A stretch of 64,000 bases of DNA from Rhizobium sp. ICMP 5592 (GTDB lineage Bacteria; Pseudomonadota; Alphaproteobacteria; Rhizobiales; Rhizobiaceae): assembly GCF_009498525.1 (NCBI RefSeq), contig NZ_QSNT01000001.1, positions 797,032-861,031 of the forward strand, in the 5' to 3' direction. The notes beneath the pieces were generated by a model that did no database searches, was not told the origin of the DNA, and was given only the letters and a program-made list of their open reading frames with translations. The translations under genes and the position numbers were made by a program. Of this stretch, positions 53,502 through 61,217 are shown piece by piece. Position 1 is the stretch's first letter. Every line of letters begins with the position of its first letter.

Positions 53502-54389
53502 ATGGAAACGCATGAAAAGGGATTTTTCACTGAGGAGAACTCCGTCGAGGTCGTTACTGGGCGTAACGCCAACGCGCAGGATCCACGTTTGAAACAGGTG
53601 ATCGAGGTCATCACTCGCAAGCTGCATGAGGCGGTCAAGGAAATCGAGCCGACGCAGGATGAATGGTTTAAAGCGATCATGTACCTGACCCGGACCGGTC
53701 ATCTCTGCAACGAGTGGCGGCAGGAATTCATCCTGCTTTCGGACGTGCTCGGCGTGTCGATGCTTGTCGATGCGATCAACAACCGCAAACCGTCGGGTGC
53801 GTCGGAGTCAACCGTGCTCGGACCGTTCCATGTGGCAGACGCGCCCGAACTGCCGATGGGGGCTAACATCTGCCTCGACCAGAAAGGCGAGGATATGGTC
53901 ATTCACGGCCGCATCCTCGATATCGAAGGCCGGCCGATCGCCAACGCCGTACTCGACGTCTGGCAGGCGAATGACGAAGGTTTCTACGACGTTCAACAGA
54001 AGGGCATTCAGCCGGACTTCAATCTGCGCGGCGTGTTCCGCACTGGCGAGGATGGCCGCTACTGGTTCCGGGCGGTCAAGCCGAAGTTCTATCCGATCCC
54101 CGACGACGGTACGGTCGGCAAGCTTCTAAAAGGGCTCGGCCGCCATCCGTATCGCCCGGCTCACCTGCATTTCATCCTCAAGGCGGATGGGTTTGAGACG
54201 TTGACGACGCACATCTTCGACCCGCACGATCCCTATATCAATTCCGACGCCGTCTTTGGCGTCAAGGAAAGCCTGCTGGCCGAGTTCAAGCGCATCGACG
54301 ATGCAACCCGGGCACATGAGCTGGAATTTCCGGGCTGGTTCTGGGAGGTCGAATACGACTTCGTGCTGACTTCGTCGAAGAAGGGCTAA
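53502..54389 (+). CDS. Intradiol ring-cleavage dioxygenase (hydroxyquinol 1,2-dioxygenase-like), copy 2
   Basis: A 295-residue intradiol dioxygenase with the helical N-terminal domain and the iron ligands Tyr162 (WQANDEGFY), Tyr197 (FYPIP), His221 and His223 (RPAHLHF). It matches the hydroxyquinol dioxygenase consensus better than the copy at 44995: GRHPYRPAHLHF and SDAVFGVKESL are exact family text. It lies 10 bp after the TfdB-type gene. Two intradiol enzymes in one operon suggest two related ring substrates, or one substrate with and without a substituent. Confidence 0.92.
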   Translation: METHEKGFFTEENSVEVVTGRNANAQDPRLKQVIEVITRKLHEAVKEIEPTQDEWFKAIMYLTRTGHLCNEWRQEFILLSDVLGVSMLVDAINNRKPSGASESTVLGPFHVADAPELPMGANICLDQKGEDMVIHGRILDIEGRPIANAVLDVWQANDEGFYDVQQKGIQPDFNLRGVFRTGEDGRYWFRAVKPKFYPIPDDGTVGKLLKGLGRHPYRPAHLHFILKADGFETLTTHIFDPHDPYINSDAVFGVKESLLAEFKRIDDATRAHELEFPGWFWEVEYDFVLTSSKKG

Positions 54390-54478
54390 GCATGGTCAGC
54401 GATAGGAAAGGGCCGGGGCGCGGCAGTTTGCGTTTCGGCCTTGTTGCATTTTGGGTAACCGACCGCGGCCACGGCTGC

Positions 54479-55468
54479 TCAGGCGGGGCCCTTTCGCTCG
54501 CGATCGGCCATGAACGGGCCGTGGGCCCAATGGATTTCGCGCTCGTGCTTTTCGATCGACCGGCGTAGCTCGGAGAATTCGCGGCGCAGATGCCCTATGA
54601 ACTTGCGCCCGGCCGGATTTGAATAGGGTCTCTTCTTCGTCATGATCCCGAGCGCCCGTTCCGGCTGCGGGATATCCAGCGGAATGACGCTGATTCTGTT
54701 TTCCCTGCGGAAGGAGTGCGCGACCGAAAGCGGCAGGATTGCCAGAGCGTCCGTTCCGATCAGATAGTTCAGGACACTCATCAGCGAGCCGCCCGCATAA
54801 CGGATCGAAACTTCCTCTATTCCCAGCGTGAGCAGAATATTGTGCAGGTCCAGCACCAGTGGCGAGCCGGGTAGGGGCGCAACCCAGGGGTAGTTGAGGA
54901 TGTCCTCCGTCGCCAGGTTGCGTTTGCGCATGAGCGGATGGCCCGCACCGCAGGCCAGCACGTTGCGCGCAGGCAGTAGCGGTTCGAACTGCTGGTCGGC
55001 TCTAAGATCGGTGGAGCCGATCGGCGTGACCGCAACATCGATCTGGCCGGATTCGAGCTCACTCGCCAGGTCGGAATAGTTGCCGTAGGATTGGTGTATC
55101 ATGATCCCCGGCTCGTCGCGTTGGAATGACGCGATCATCGGCGAGACAACCGCATCCATGAAAAAAGGCACGCCGCCGATCCGTACGTGGCCGAACGAAC
55201 CAGACTTGAAACTGCGGATGATCTCCATCGCCTTGCGCGAGGAAGCGAGAATCGCTTTGCCCTGCAGGCCGAGCTGTTCGCCGAGCGGTGTCGGCTGCAT
55301 CGGCCGGCGCCCGGAGACAAACAGTGGTTCACCCACCCGCTTTTCAAGGATGGAGATGGTCCGTGACACGGCCGATTGCGTCATGCCGAGCATGGCGGCA
55401 GCTTCCGTTACGCCTCCGGTCTCGATGACGGCGGCAAGCTGAACAAGGTGATGTTCTACGATCTTCAT
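54479..55468 (-). CDS. LysR-family transcriptional regulator (aromatic catabolism, 2)
   Basis: A 329-residue LysR regulator starting MKIVEHHLVQLAAVIETGGVTEAAAMLGMTQSAVSRTISILEKRVGEPLFV. It matches the regulator at 43965 block for block (for example QPTPLG, GGSLMSVLNYL versus GGSLVSAINYL, and PERALG), so the two come from a duplication. Its divergent neighbour is the PcpA-like dioxygenase operon at 55647, and the convergent neighbour is the second intradiol operon. A perfect LysR box overlaps its start codon. Confidence 0.9.
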   Translation of the reverse strand: MKIVEHHLVQLAAVIETGGVTEAAAMLGMTQSAVSRTISILEKRVGEPLFVSGRRPMQPTPLGEQLGLQGKAILASSRKAMEIIRSFKSGSFGHVRIGGVPFFMDAVVSPMIASFQRDEPGIMIHQSYGNYSDLASELESGQIDVAVTPIGSTDLRADQQFEPLLPARNVLACGAGHPLMRKRNLATEDILNYPWVAPLPGSPLVLDLHNILLTLGIEEVSIRYAGGSLMSVLNYLIGTDALAILPLSVAHSFRRENRISVIPLDIPQPERALGIMTKKRPYSNPAGRKFIGHLRREFSELRRSIEKHEREIHWAHGPFMADRERKGPA

Positions 55469-55480
55469 AGCAAAATGCTA
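55468..55480. promoter_or_regulatory. LysR box TAGCA-AAA-TGCTA over regulator start codon, copy 2
   Basis: A perfect 5-3-5 inverted repeat with the T-N11-A spacing of LysR sites. It begins on the last base of the start codon of the LysR gene and lies 167 bp upstream of the divergent dioxygenase. It should serve for autoregulation and for activation of the neighbour. Confidence 0.65.
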
Positions 55481-55646
55481 TAGTATTTATGAACAATCTC
55501 ATCAACAGCCGTTCTGGATGGGCTATAGTTTTCAAACGTCAAGTGGTTGGCGAGTGGTTGAGGGGCTAATTGCGGACCGCAACGGGGAGGAACGTGGTGG
55601 AGGAGCCGCGCCCGGGGACGACCGATTGTTTCACAGGAGGAGAACG

Positions 55647-56603
55647 ATGGCACTTGTCAGCGGCTATCATCATTTGACCCTTTGCACCGACGGTGTGCAG
55701 GAGGACTACGACTTTTATACCAAGGCGCTGGGCCTCTATTCCGTCAAGCGCACTGTGTTGTTCGACGGTACCATCCCTGTCTATCATCTCTATTACGGGT
55801 CTCGCAGCGGTGAGGCTTCGACGATCATCACCACCTTCCCGTTCCGCAAGCCCGCCGTTTTCGGCAAGCGCGGCACGAACCAGTCGAAGATCATCCAGCA
55901 GGCGATCCCCGTCGGCGCGTCCGGCTACTGGGTCGAGCGGCTCAATGCCCGTGGCATAGAGGCCGCGAAGATATCGCGCTTCGGCATCACGCGCGTGGCC
56001 TTCAAACACCCTTGCGGCATTCCGCATGAACTGGTGGAAAGCCCCTCCGACAACCGGCCGCCCATCGTCAACGAGGTGCAAGGGGTTACGGCCGAGCATG
56101 CCATCAAGGGTATCTACGGCGCGGCGATTGCAGTGTTCGACCGCACCGCCATGGATGACTTTCTGACGATTGGCTTGTCGATGAAGAAGGAAGCCGACAG
56201 CAATGAGGGACTGATGTTCTCCGTCCCGAACGCCAATGGTCCCAGCAGCATGGTCGAAATCCTGCATGAAGCCAACGACCCACAGGGCACCTGGACGCTC
56301 GCCGGCGGTACTATTCATCATCTGGCGCTAAACACCGGCGACGAGCAGAACCAGTTGCAACTGAAGGCGCATCTGGAGGGGTTGGGCTTCACCGACGTTT
56401 CCGACCAGAAGGACCGCAACTATTTCAAGTCATGCTACGTCCGCTCGCCGGGCGGCGCGCTGTTCGAGATCGCCTGGTCGGTCGAGGGTGGCTGGGCACT
56501 TGACGAGCCGGCCGACCAGATCGGAACCACGCTGGTTTTTCCGCCGTGGTTCGAGAGCCGTCGCGAAGAGCTGATCGCCGGTCTGGAACCGGCAAGCTTC
56601 TGA
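55647..56603 (+). CDS. VOC-family ring-cleaving dioxygenase (PcpA/LinE/MhqO-like)
   Basis: A 318-residue vicinal-oxygen-chelate protein with two paired modules. The expected metal ligands are present: His9 (YHHLTL), His225 (TIHHLALNT) and Glu274 (ALFEIAW). This set matches PcpA and LinE, iron-dependent (chloro)hydroquinone 1,2-dioxygenases, and the Bacillus MhqO type. The ATG follows AGGAGGAGA. It is followed 9 bp later by an MhqD-like hydrolase, a pairing known for hydroquinone and quinone detoxification. It may open a para-diphenol ring as a side route of the hydroxyquinol pathway. Confidence 0.9.
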   Translation: MALVSGYHHLTLCTDGVQEDYDFYTKALGLYSVKRTVLFDGTIPVYHLYYGSRSGEASTIITTFPFRKPAVFGKRGTNQSKIIQQAIPVGASGYWVERLNARGIEAAKISRFGITRVAFKHPCGIPHELVESPSDNRPPIVNEVQGVTAEHAIKGIYGAAIAVFDRTAMDDFLTIGLSMKKEADSNEGLMFSVPNANGPSSMVEILHEANDPQGTWTLAGGTIHHLALNTGDEQNQLQLKAHLEGLGFTDVSDQKDRNYFKSCYVRSPGGALFEIAWSVEGGWALDEPADQIGTTLVFPPWFESRREELIAGLEPASF

Positions 56604-56612
56604 GCCGGATCG

Positions 56613-57245
56613 ATGGCGGTACATCACGAACCTCTCCTCCTCGGGGCGGCGCCTGAGGAGGCCCAAGTCCACTGCGTCTTCATTCATGGGCGTACCCAGT
56701 CGCCCGAAGACATGCACGAGCAGGTGATCGGCAGGCTCAAGACTTCGGGCGTCGCTTTTGTGCTGCCGCGCGCCGCCGGCAGAAGCTGGTACGGCGCGCG
56801 GGCTACGGAACGGCTGACGCCGGCAACGAGAGAGGAGCTGGAACGCTCGCTCGCTTATGTTCGGGGCATCGCCGGTGATCTGGCCCGTCGCCGCCATGCG
56901 ACTCCTCTGCTGATCGGCGGCTTCAGTCAGGGCGCGTGTCTAGCGCTGGAATATGCGATGAAATACGGGCCGTGGCAGGGTGCCATGGTCAATCTCACGG
57001 GCTGCCGCGTTGGCACCTCGGAGTGTGACAGACCCTTTGCCGACCTCGATCGTATGTCGGTTTATCTCACTGGCTCCGACAAGGACCCCTGGATACCTGT
57101 CGACGCTTTCGCCGATGCAGCCGAAGGCCTTGCCCGCGCACGGGCGAGTTTGCGTTGCGACGTCCTGCCCGACCGGGCGCACGAGGTTTCGGCCCAAGAG
57201 ATTGCTGGGCTTGAGAATATGCTCTCGGCGATTGAAGTGACCTGA
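56613..57245 (+). CDS. Alpha/beta hydrolase of the carboxylesterase/MhqD type
   Basis: A 210-residue phospholipase/carboxylesterase-type hydrolase: FIHGRTQSPEDM near the N-terminus, nucleophile Ser105 in GGFSQG, Asp158 in GSDKDPWIP and His190 in RAHEVSAQE. The fold and size match MhqD, which is co-regulated with the MhqO-type dioxygenase in other bacteria. Its stop TGA overlaps the first base of the 44-bp IS3-type repeat at 57245, so the island ends exactly with this gene. Confidence 0.88.
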   Translation: MAVHHEPLLLGAAPEEAQVHCVFIHGRTQSPEDMHEQVIGRLKTSGVAFVLPRAAGRSWYGARATERLTPATREELERSLAYVRGIAGDLARRRHATPLLIGGFSQGACLALEYAMKYGPWQGAMVNLTGCRVGTSECDRPFADLDRMSVYLTGSDKDPWIPVDAFADAAEGLARARASLRCDVLPDRAHEVSAQEIAGLENMLSAIEVT

Positions 57246-57288
57246 TGAACGTGGACCAGTTTTTCTGTTCGTTTTTCGGTCGAGCAGA
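57245..57288 (+). repeat. 44-bp direct repeat, right copy
   Basis: Same orientation and 42 of 44 bases identical with 9624-9667. Here the sequence continues into orfA of the dead IS3-family element, so this copy shows the source of the repeat. Confidence 0.8.
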
Positions 57289-57725
57289 TTGTCGCCGTGT
57301 TGAAGCAGGCCGAGCTTGGCTCGCCGGTCGTCGATCGGATCCGTCAGGGTGGAATATCGGAACAGACATTTTATCGTTGGAAGAAGCAATACGGGGGCTT
57401 CAGTCCGATCAGGTCCGGGAACTGAAACAAGTGCTTGAGAAGAACACGCGGCTAAAGAGGCTAGTGGTGGAGTTGAGCCTGGACAAGGCTGTATTGCAGG
57501 ATGTGCCGTCAAAAAAGTTTCCCGGCCAGCGCTCATGAAGCAGGGTGTTACCTACGTGACGGCGTGTCACGGCTACAGCGAGCGTCGGGCCTGTGCCCCC
57601 GACACGCCAACATCGTTCAACCCCAATGCAAGCCGATGCGACGGGATCCCCGCACGGAGCTTCGCCAGCGGATGCATGAGATTGTCCGCACACACATCCG
57701 AATCTCTCGTCGGCACAGGGGTTGA
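57245..57725 (+). pseudogene. Degenerate IS3-family transposase (orfA and start of orfB)
   Basis: From about 57270 the plus strand reads RFSVEQIVAVLKQAELGSPVVDRIRQ, then GGISEQTFYRWKKQYGG, the orfA helix-turn-helix. One base is missing after TAC-GGG, and the text continues in another frame as LQSDQVRELKQVLEKNTRLKRLVVELSLDKAVLQD. A broken orfB follows (GYSERRACA, then RRDPRTELRQRMHEIVRTHIR) and stops. The element is dead and lacks its core. Its first 44 bases are the right copy of the direct repeat. Confidence 0.8.
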
Positions 57726-57797
57726 TCCGGTCGAGAGTTGATCGGCTGACTCTGCTGTGGTTCAGTCGCCAAGCGTCTTGGCGAGGAGAGCGTAGCG

Positions 57798-58262
57798 ATG
57801 AAGAAAGCGACAGCGGCCACGGAGAACAGTGATCCGAAGGAAGGCGAGGGCGGTGGCTCTCCCTCTCAACGGATCGATGCGAGGATAGAGGAGCTGGGCG
57901 ATTGGCGGGGCGATATGCTCGCTCGGGTCCGAATGCTCATCAAGCAGGCCGACCCCGAAGTGGTCGAGGAGTGGAAGTGGAGAGGCGTTCCGGTGTGGTC
58001 GCACGACGGGATCATCTGCACCGGTGAGACCTACAAGACTGTGGTGAAGATGACCTTTGCCAAGGGTGCTTCATTGGAGGATCCTTCATGCCTCTTCAAT
58101 GCCAGCCTCGAAGGCAATACCAGGCGTGCCATCGATTTCGAGGAGGGCGCTACGATTGATGAAGGGGCGTTGAAGGCGCTCATTCGCGCCGCCGTGGCCC
58201 TGAATGCGTCGGTGCGAGCTGCCGCTCGTGCTCGTTCCCGCAAGAGTCCGAAGGGCATTTAA
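57798..58262 (+). CDS. DUF1801 domain protein
   Basis: A 154-residue protein with the DUF1801 (YdhG-type) core: IEELGDWRGDMLARVRMLIKQADPEVVEEWKWRGVPVWSHDGIICTGETYKTVVKMTFAKGA, then SLFNASLEGNTRRAIDFEEG. Such small proteins have no established reaction that I know of; the fold suggests a binding role. It starts 73 bp after the end of the IS3 remnant and is apparently a single-gene unit. The Arg/Ala-rich tail is likely disordered. Confidence 0.88.
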   Translation: MKKATAATENSDPKEGEGGGSPSQRIDARIEELGDWRGDMLARVRMLIKQADPEVVEEWKWRGVPVWSHDGIICTGETYKTVVKMTFAKGASLEDPSCLFNASLEGNTRRAIDFEEGATIDEGALKALIRAAVALNASVRAAARARSRKSPKGI

Positions 58263-58418
58263 CGAGCGTTGTGAACGGATGCCCTGTGACCGCCCCGTCA
58301 GTTTTCCCCTGCTATAGGCTTTGCCTTCGTCAAGGTGACACACTATACCGCTTACCTAAATAAGGCGCGGGTGCATGCCGTCGTCACTCGCGAGATTTTT
58401 CCACCAGAAGGAAAAACG

Positions 58419-59954
58419 ATGAATAGCATTGATGGCGTCGAGCGTTCCGCCAAGTCGGGTTTCTTTTCCGATCTGCGGTGGGTGCCATGGGCTCTTGCCG
58501 CCTATTTCCTCGTCCAGGCCATCGTTCGCATCGTGTTGCCGAATTCGTTGCGCGTCGATGAGGCGCAGCAATTCGTCGTCGCGCAATGGCTCGACTGGGG
58601 CTACGACGCGCAGCCGCCCCTCTACAATTGGATTCAGCAGGGCGTGTTCGCCGTCTTCGGCACCACGTTGGCATCGCTGGTGCTTTTGAAGAACGCTCTG
58701 CTCTTCCTGGTTTACTACACCTACCACCGGCTGGCCCGGTTGGTACTCGCCGACAAGGGGCTGGCGGCCATCGCCACCCTGTCGTTGCTGACGATGCCGC
58801 AGATGTTCTGGCAGGCGCAGCGGGACCTGACCCATACGGTCGGAACGCTGCTGGCAATCTGCCTGTTTCTGCATAGCGTCGTCTCGACGCTGCGAAAGCC
58901 CAGCGTCATATCCTACGTCTCGATGGGGGTGTGGGTCGGTGTGGGGATGCTGACGAAGTATAATTTCATCCTGATCGTTCTTGCCACCTTCGTCGCCGTC
59001 CTCAGGCATCCCGATGGGCTGAAGAGAGTTCTCGACAAACGGCTGCTGCTGACGATCCTGCTGGCGATCCTCGTCTTCCTGCCACACGGCCTCTGGATGA
59101 CCTCGCACATGAGCGCGGTCATCGATCAGACCACGCGGACCATGTCCGAGCAGGGGGAGGGCGGCAAGCTTTCCGACATTGGAAACGGGCTCAAGGAGTT
59201 GTTCGGGACCGGTATCGTCATTATCTTGCCGACCGCCATCATCTTCCTCATCTTTTTCCGCAAGGCGTTTCTGCGGAGTTTCCGTGCAAGAAGCGAATGG
59301 TCGGATTTCGTGGGCACGATTCTCGCCGCGACGCTCGCCATACTGTTGTTGATGATCCTGGTGGTTACGCTGACGGAATTCCGCGATCGCTGGCTGCTGC
59401 CGTTCCTGTTCCTGGCGCCGCTTTATTTCTGCCTGAAGCTCGAGGCATCGGGAGTCGGATCCGCTGAGGTATTCCGGAAATTTCTGTATGTGCCGCTCAC
59501 GATGATGGTGGTGCTGCCGCTCATCATCGCGGGAAGCGTGCTCCTTCCGAAATTCTTCGGCTCCTATGAGCATCTGAACACGCCCTACACCCCGTTTCTC
59601 GAGCAGGTCGTGGCGGCGGAAGGGCGAAAGCCGGCGGCGGTGGTGACAACGACGTGGCAGAAAGCCGGCAATGTTCGCATCAACATGCCGGATACGCCCG
59701 TCATCTCGATCGCCTATCCCCTGTTCGACATCGATCACGCTAGCATAGGCCATCAGCCTCTGTTGCTGGTCTGGAACGAGCGGGACGGCAAGCCGTCGGG
59801 CATGCCTCCTTCGCTGACGGAGTGGCTGAAAGAGAAATACGGAGAGGCCCTGTCCAATCCGGAACAGCACGACATGGCCGTGCCTTACTATTACGGCCGC
59901 GAGCCCGACCGCTATCATTTCGGCTACGCCTGGGTCTATCCAAACGGGAAATAG
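58419..59954 (+). CDS. Glycosyltransferase family 39 (PMT-like) membrane protein
   Basis: A 511-residue integral membrane protein with about 10-12 hydrophobic helices and the GT39 N-terminal pattern LRVDEAQQFVVAQWLDWGYDAQPPLYNWIQ, where the Asp-Glu pair in the first periplasmic loop is the expected catalytic acid motif. It probably transfers a sugar from a polyprenyl-phosphate donor to a lipid or surface polymer. The start ATG is preceded by AGAAGGAAAAACG. A hairpin terminator follows. It shows no link to the catabolic genes. Confidence 0.85.
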   Translation: MNSIDGVERSAKSGFFSDLRWVPWALAAYFLVQAIVRIVLPNSLRVDEAQQFVVAQWLDWGYDAQPPLYNWIQQGVFAVFGTTLASLVLLKNALLFLVYYTYHRLARLVLADKGLAAIATLSLLTMPQMFWQAQRDLTHTVGTLLAICLFLHSVVSTLRKPSVISYVSMGVWVGVGMLTKYNFILIVLATFVAVLRHPDGLKRVLDKRLLLTILLAILVFLPHGLWMTSHMSAVIDQTTRTMSEQGEGGKLSDIGNGLKELFGTGIVIILPTAIIFLIFFRKAFLRSFRARSEWSDFVGTILAATLAILLLMILVVTLTEFRDRWLLPFLFLAPLYFCLKLEASGVGSAEVFRKFLYVPLTMMVVLPLIIAGSVLLPKFFGSYEHLNTPYTPFLEQVVAAEGRKPAAVVTTTWQKAGNVRINMPDTPVISIAYPLFDIDHASIGHQPLLLVWNERDGKPSGMPPSLTEWLKEKYGEALSNPEQHDMAVPYYYGREPDRYHFGYAWVYPNGK

Positions 59955-59970
59955 CGACCGGTGGGTATAG

Positions 59971-60001
59971 CCGGCCACTCTGCCGAGGCGAAAGTGGCCG
60001 G
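59971..60001. terminator. Bidirectional hairpin terminator
   Basis: A perfect 9-bp stem (CCGGCCACT and AGTGGCCGG) with a 13-base loop, between the convergent glycosyltransferase and isomerase genes. GAAAA follows on the plus strand, and there is no long T run on either side, so termination may be moderate. Confidence 0.55.
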
Positions 60002-60019
60002 GAAAACGGGAGTTCCGTG

Positions 60020-60622
60020 TTAGGCGATCAGCTTTTCGCCATTCAGGTGGCGCTCCAGGAAGGGCAGGCTGTCCTGTCCCCAATAGAGCTCGCCGTCATA
60101 GCGGAAAGTGGGAAAGCCGAAGACGCCGGCGGCTTTTGCGGTGTCATAGTTCGAACGCCAGAGTTCCTGCACGTCGCCTTGCTGCGCCCGTGCCTCGAGT
60201 GCCGCTCCGTCAAAGCCCGCGGCGTCGGCAATCGCCCTGCGCACGTCAGCATTGCCGATATCCTCTGCGCGGGACCAGAAGGCCTCCTGCAGGGCCTTCG
60301 TCAGCCCGATCCAGTCCTTGCCGTCGAGCTGTGCGGCAATCACCGTCAGGCCCGCGGGCGTCGGATCGGAAAGGCCGGCCCTGTTGTCCAGATCGAGACC
60401 CTTGCCGCGCAATGCCGCCCAGCGCCTCAGGTCCTTGAACCAATAGGCGCGCCGCGGCTCCGGCCGGTTGCGCGAAAAGATCGCGCCGTTTTCCTCGACC
60501 AGAGGGATGACAAAAGGCCGGATGTCCGCGCCGAAGCGTGCGGCAAGCGCGGTGAAGGGTTCAAGCCCGATAAAAGCCCAAGGGGAGCCGATCCCGAAGA
60601 AATAGTCGATCGTCTTTGTCAT
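60020..60622 (-). CDS. DsbA-family 2-hydroxychromene-2-carboxylate isomerase-like (GST kappa) protein
   Basis: A 200-residue thioredoxin-fold protein of the HCCA isomerase/GST-kappa group: IDYFFGIGSPWAFIGLEPF with the catalytic Ser13 that replaces the DsbA cysteine, the domain-closing FGFPTFRYDGELYWGQDSL and a C-terminal LPFLERHL. These proteins use glutathione to isomerise or conjugate substrates. Its start overlaps the TetR stop by 4 bp, so it is made with that regulator. Presence beside sulfur monooxygenases suggests a thiol-linked step, which is inference. Confidence 0.88.
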   Translation of the reverse strand: MTKTIDYFFGIGSPWAFIGLEPFTALAARFGADIRPFVIPLVEENGAIFSRNRPEPRRAYWFKDLRRWAALRGKGLDLDNRAGLSDPTPAGLTVIAAQLDGKDWIGLTKALQEAFWSRAEDIGNADVRRAIADAAGFDGAALEARAQQGDVQELWRSNYDTAKAAGVFGFPTFRYDGELYWGQDSLPFLERHLNGEKLIA

Positions 60623-61203
60623 TTTCCATTCCTGCTTTGAAATCCACGGGACACGACTGCCCCGTCAAAAACCGTCAGCGCGCAGTCCCTGGCGACCAGC
60701 ACCGCATTCGGATCGCGATCGACGGCAACCGTGGCAAGCGCTCCTTCATAGAGAAGCGCAAGATGCGCAGCCGGTTGTTCCGATATCGTACCAGCGCGCA
60801 GCATGATCGATTTGAAAATCGCGCGCACGGCACTTTTATGTGCGCGCGCGACGGAAACCACACGTTCGGAATCGCCGTGTTCGGCGACCGCCAGCGCAAA
60901 GGCGCATCCCCGGAACTCCGGGCTGTCGGCCTTTTCGAACAGGTTATCGAAGATGGTGGCCAGCTGATCTCTTGGCTCTCCGATTGTTCTTGTCACCTCG
61001 TCGAGCGCACTCATCACGCGGTCATGGCGCTGGCTCAGATAGGCGGCAACCAGATGATCCTTTGAGGGAAAGTGACGATAGAGGGTCGCCTTGGCGATGC
61101 TGGCCTCTTCGATGATCCTGTCGATGCCGACCGCGCGGATTCCCTCCTTGTAGAAGAGAGCCCCGGCGACATTCACGATCTGCTCGGATATGGACGTTGT
61201 CAT
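60619..61203 (-). CDS. TetR-family transcriptional regulator
   Basis: A 194-residue TetR regulator. N-terminal SEQIVNVAGALFYKEGIRAVGIDRIIEEASIAKATLYRHFPSKDHLVAAYL is a canonical TetR helix-turn-helix (about 5-55); the C-terminal domain is variable and will bind an unknown ligand. It lies 14 bp after the end of the acyl-CoA-dehydrogenase-like gene and overlaps the isomerase gene by 4 bp, so it is probably inside the sulfur operon and regulates it. Confidence 0.9.
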   Translation of the reverse strand: MTTSISEQIVNVAGALFYKEGIRAVGIDRIIEEASIAKATLYRHFPSKDHLVAAYLSQRHDRVMSALDEVTRTIGEPRDQLATIFDNLFEKADSPEFRGCAFALAVAEHGDSERVVSVARAHKSAVRAIFKSIMLRAGTISEQPAAHLALLYEGALATVAVDRDPNAVLVARDCALTVFDGAVVSRGFQSRNGK

Positions 61204-61217
61204 GATGCTATGGTCGA

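Noticed and set aside
58356..60083. A minus-strand open frame of about 575 codons opposite the glycosyltransferase gene
   Set aside because: The translation is rich in Arg, Gln, Glu and His with no domain; it mirrors the codon pattern of the membrane protein on the plus strand. Antisense frames often stay open in GC-rich DNA.
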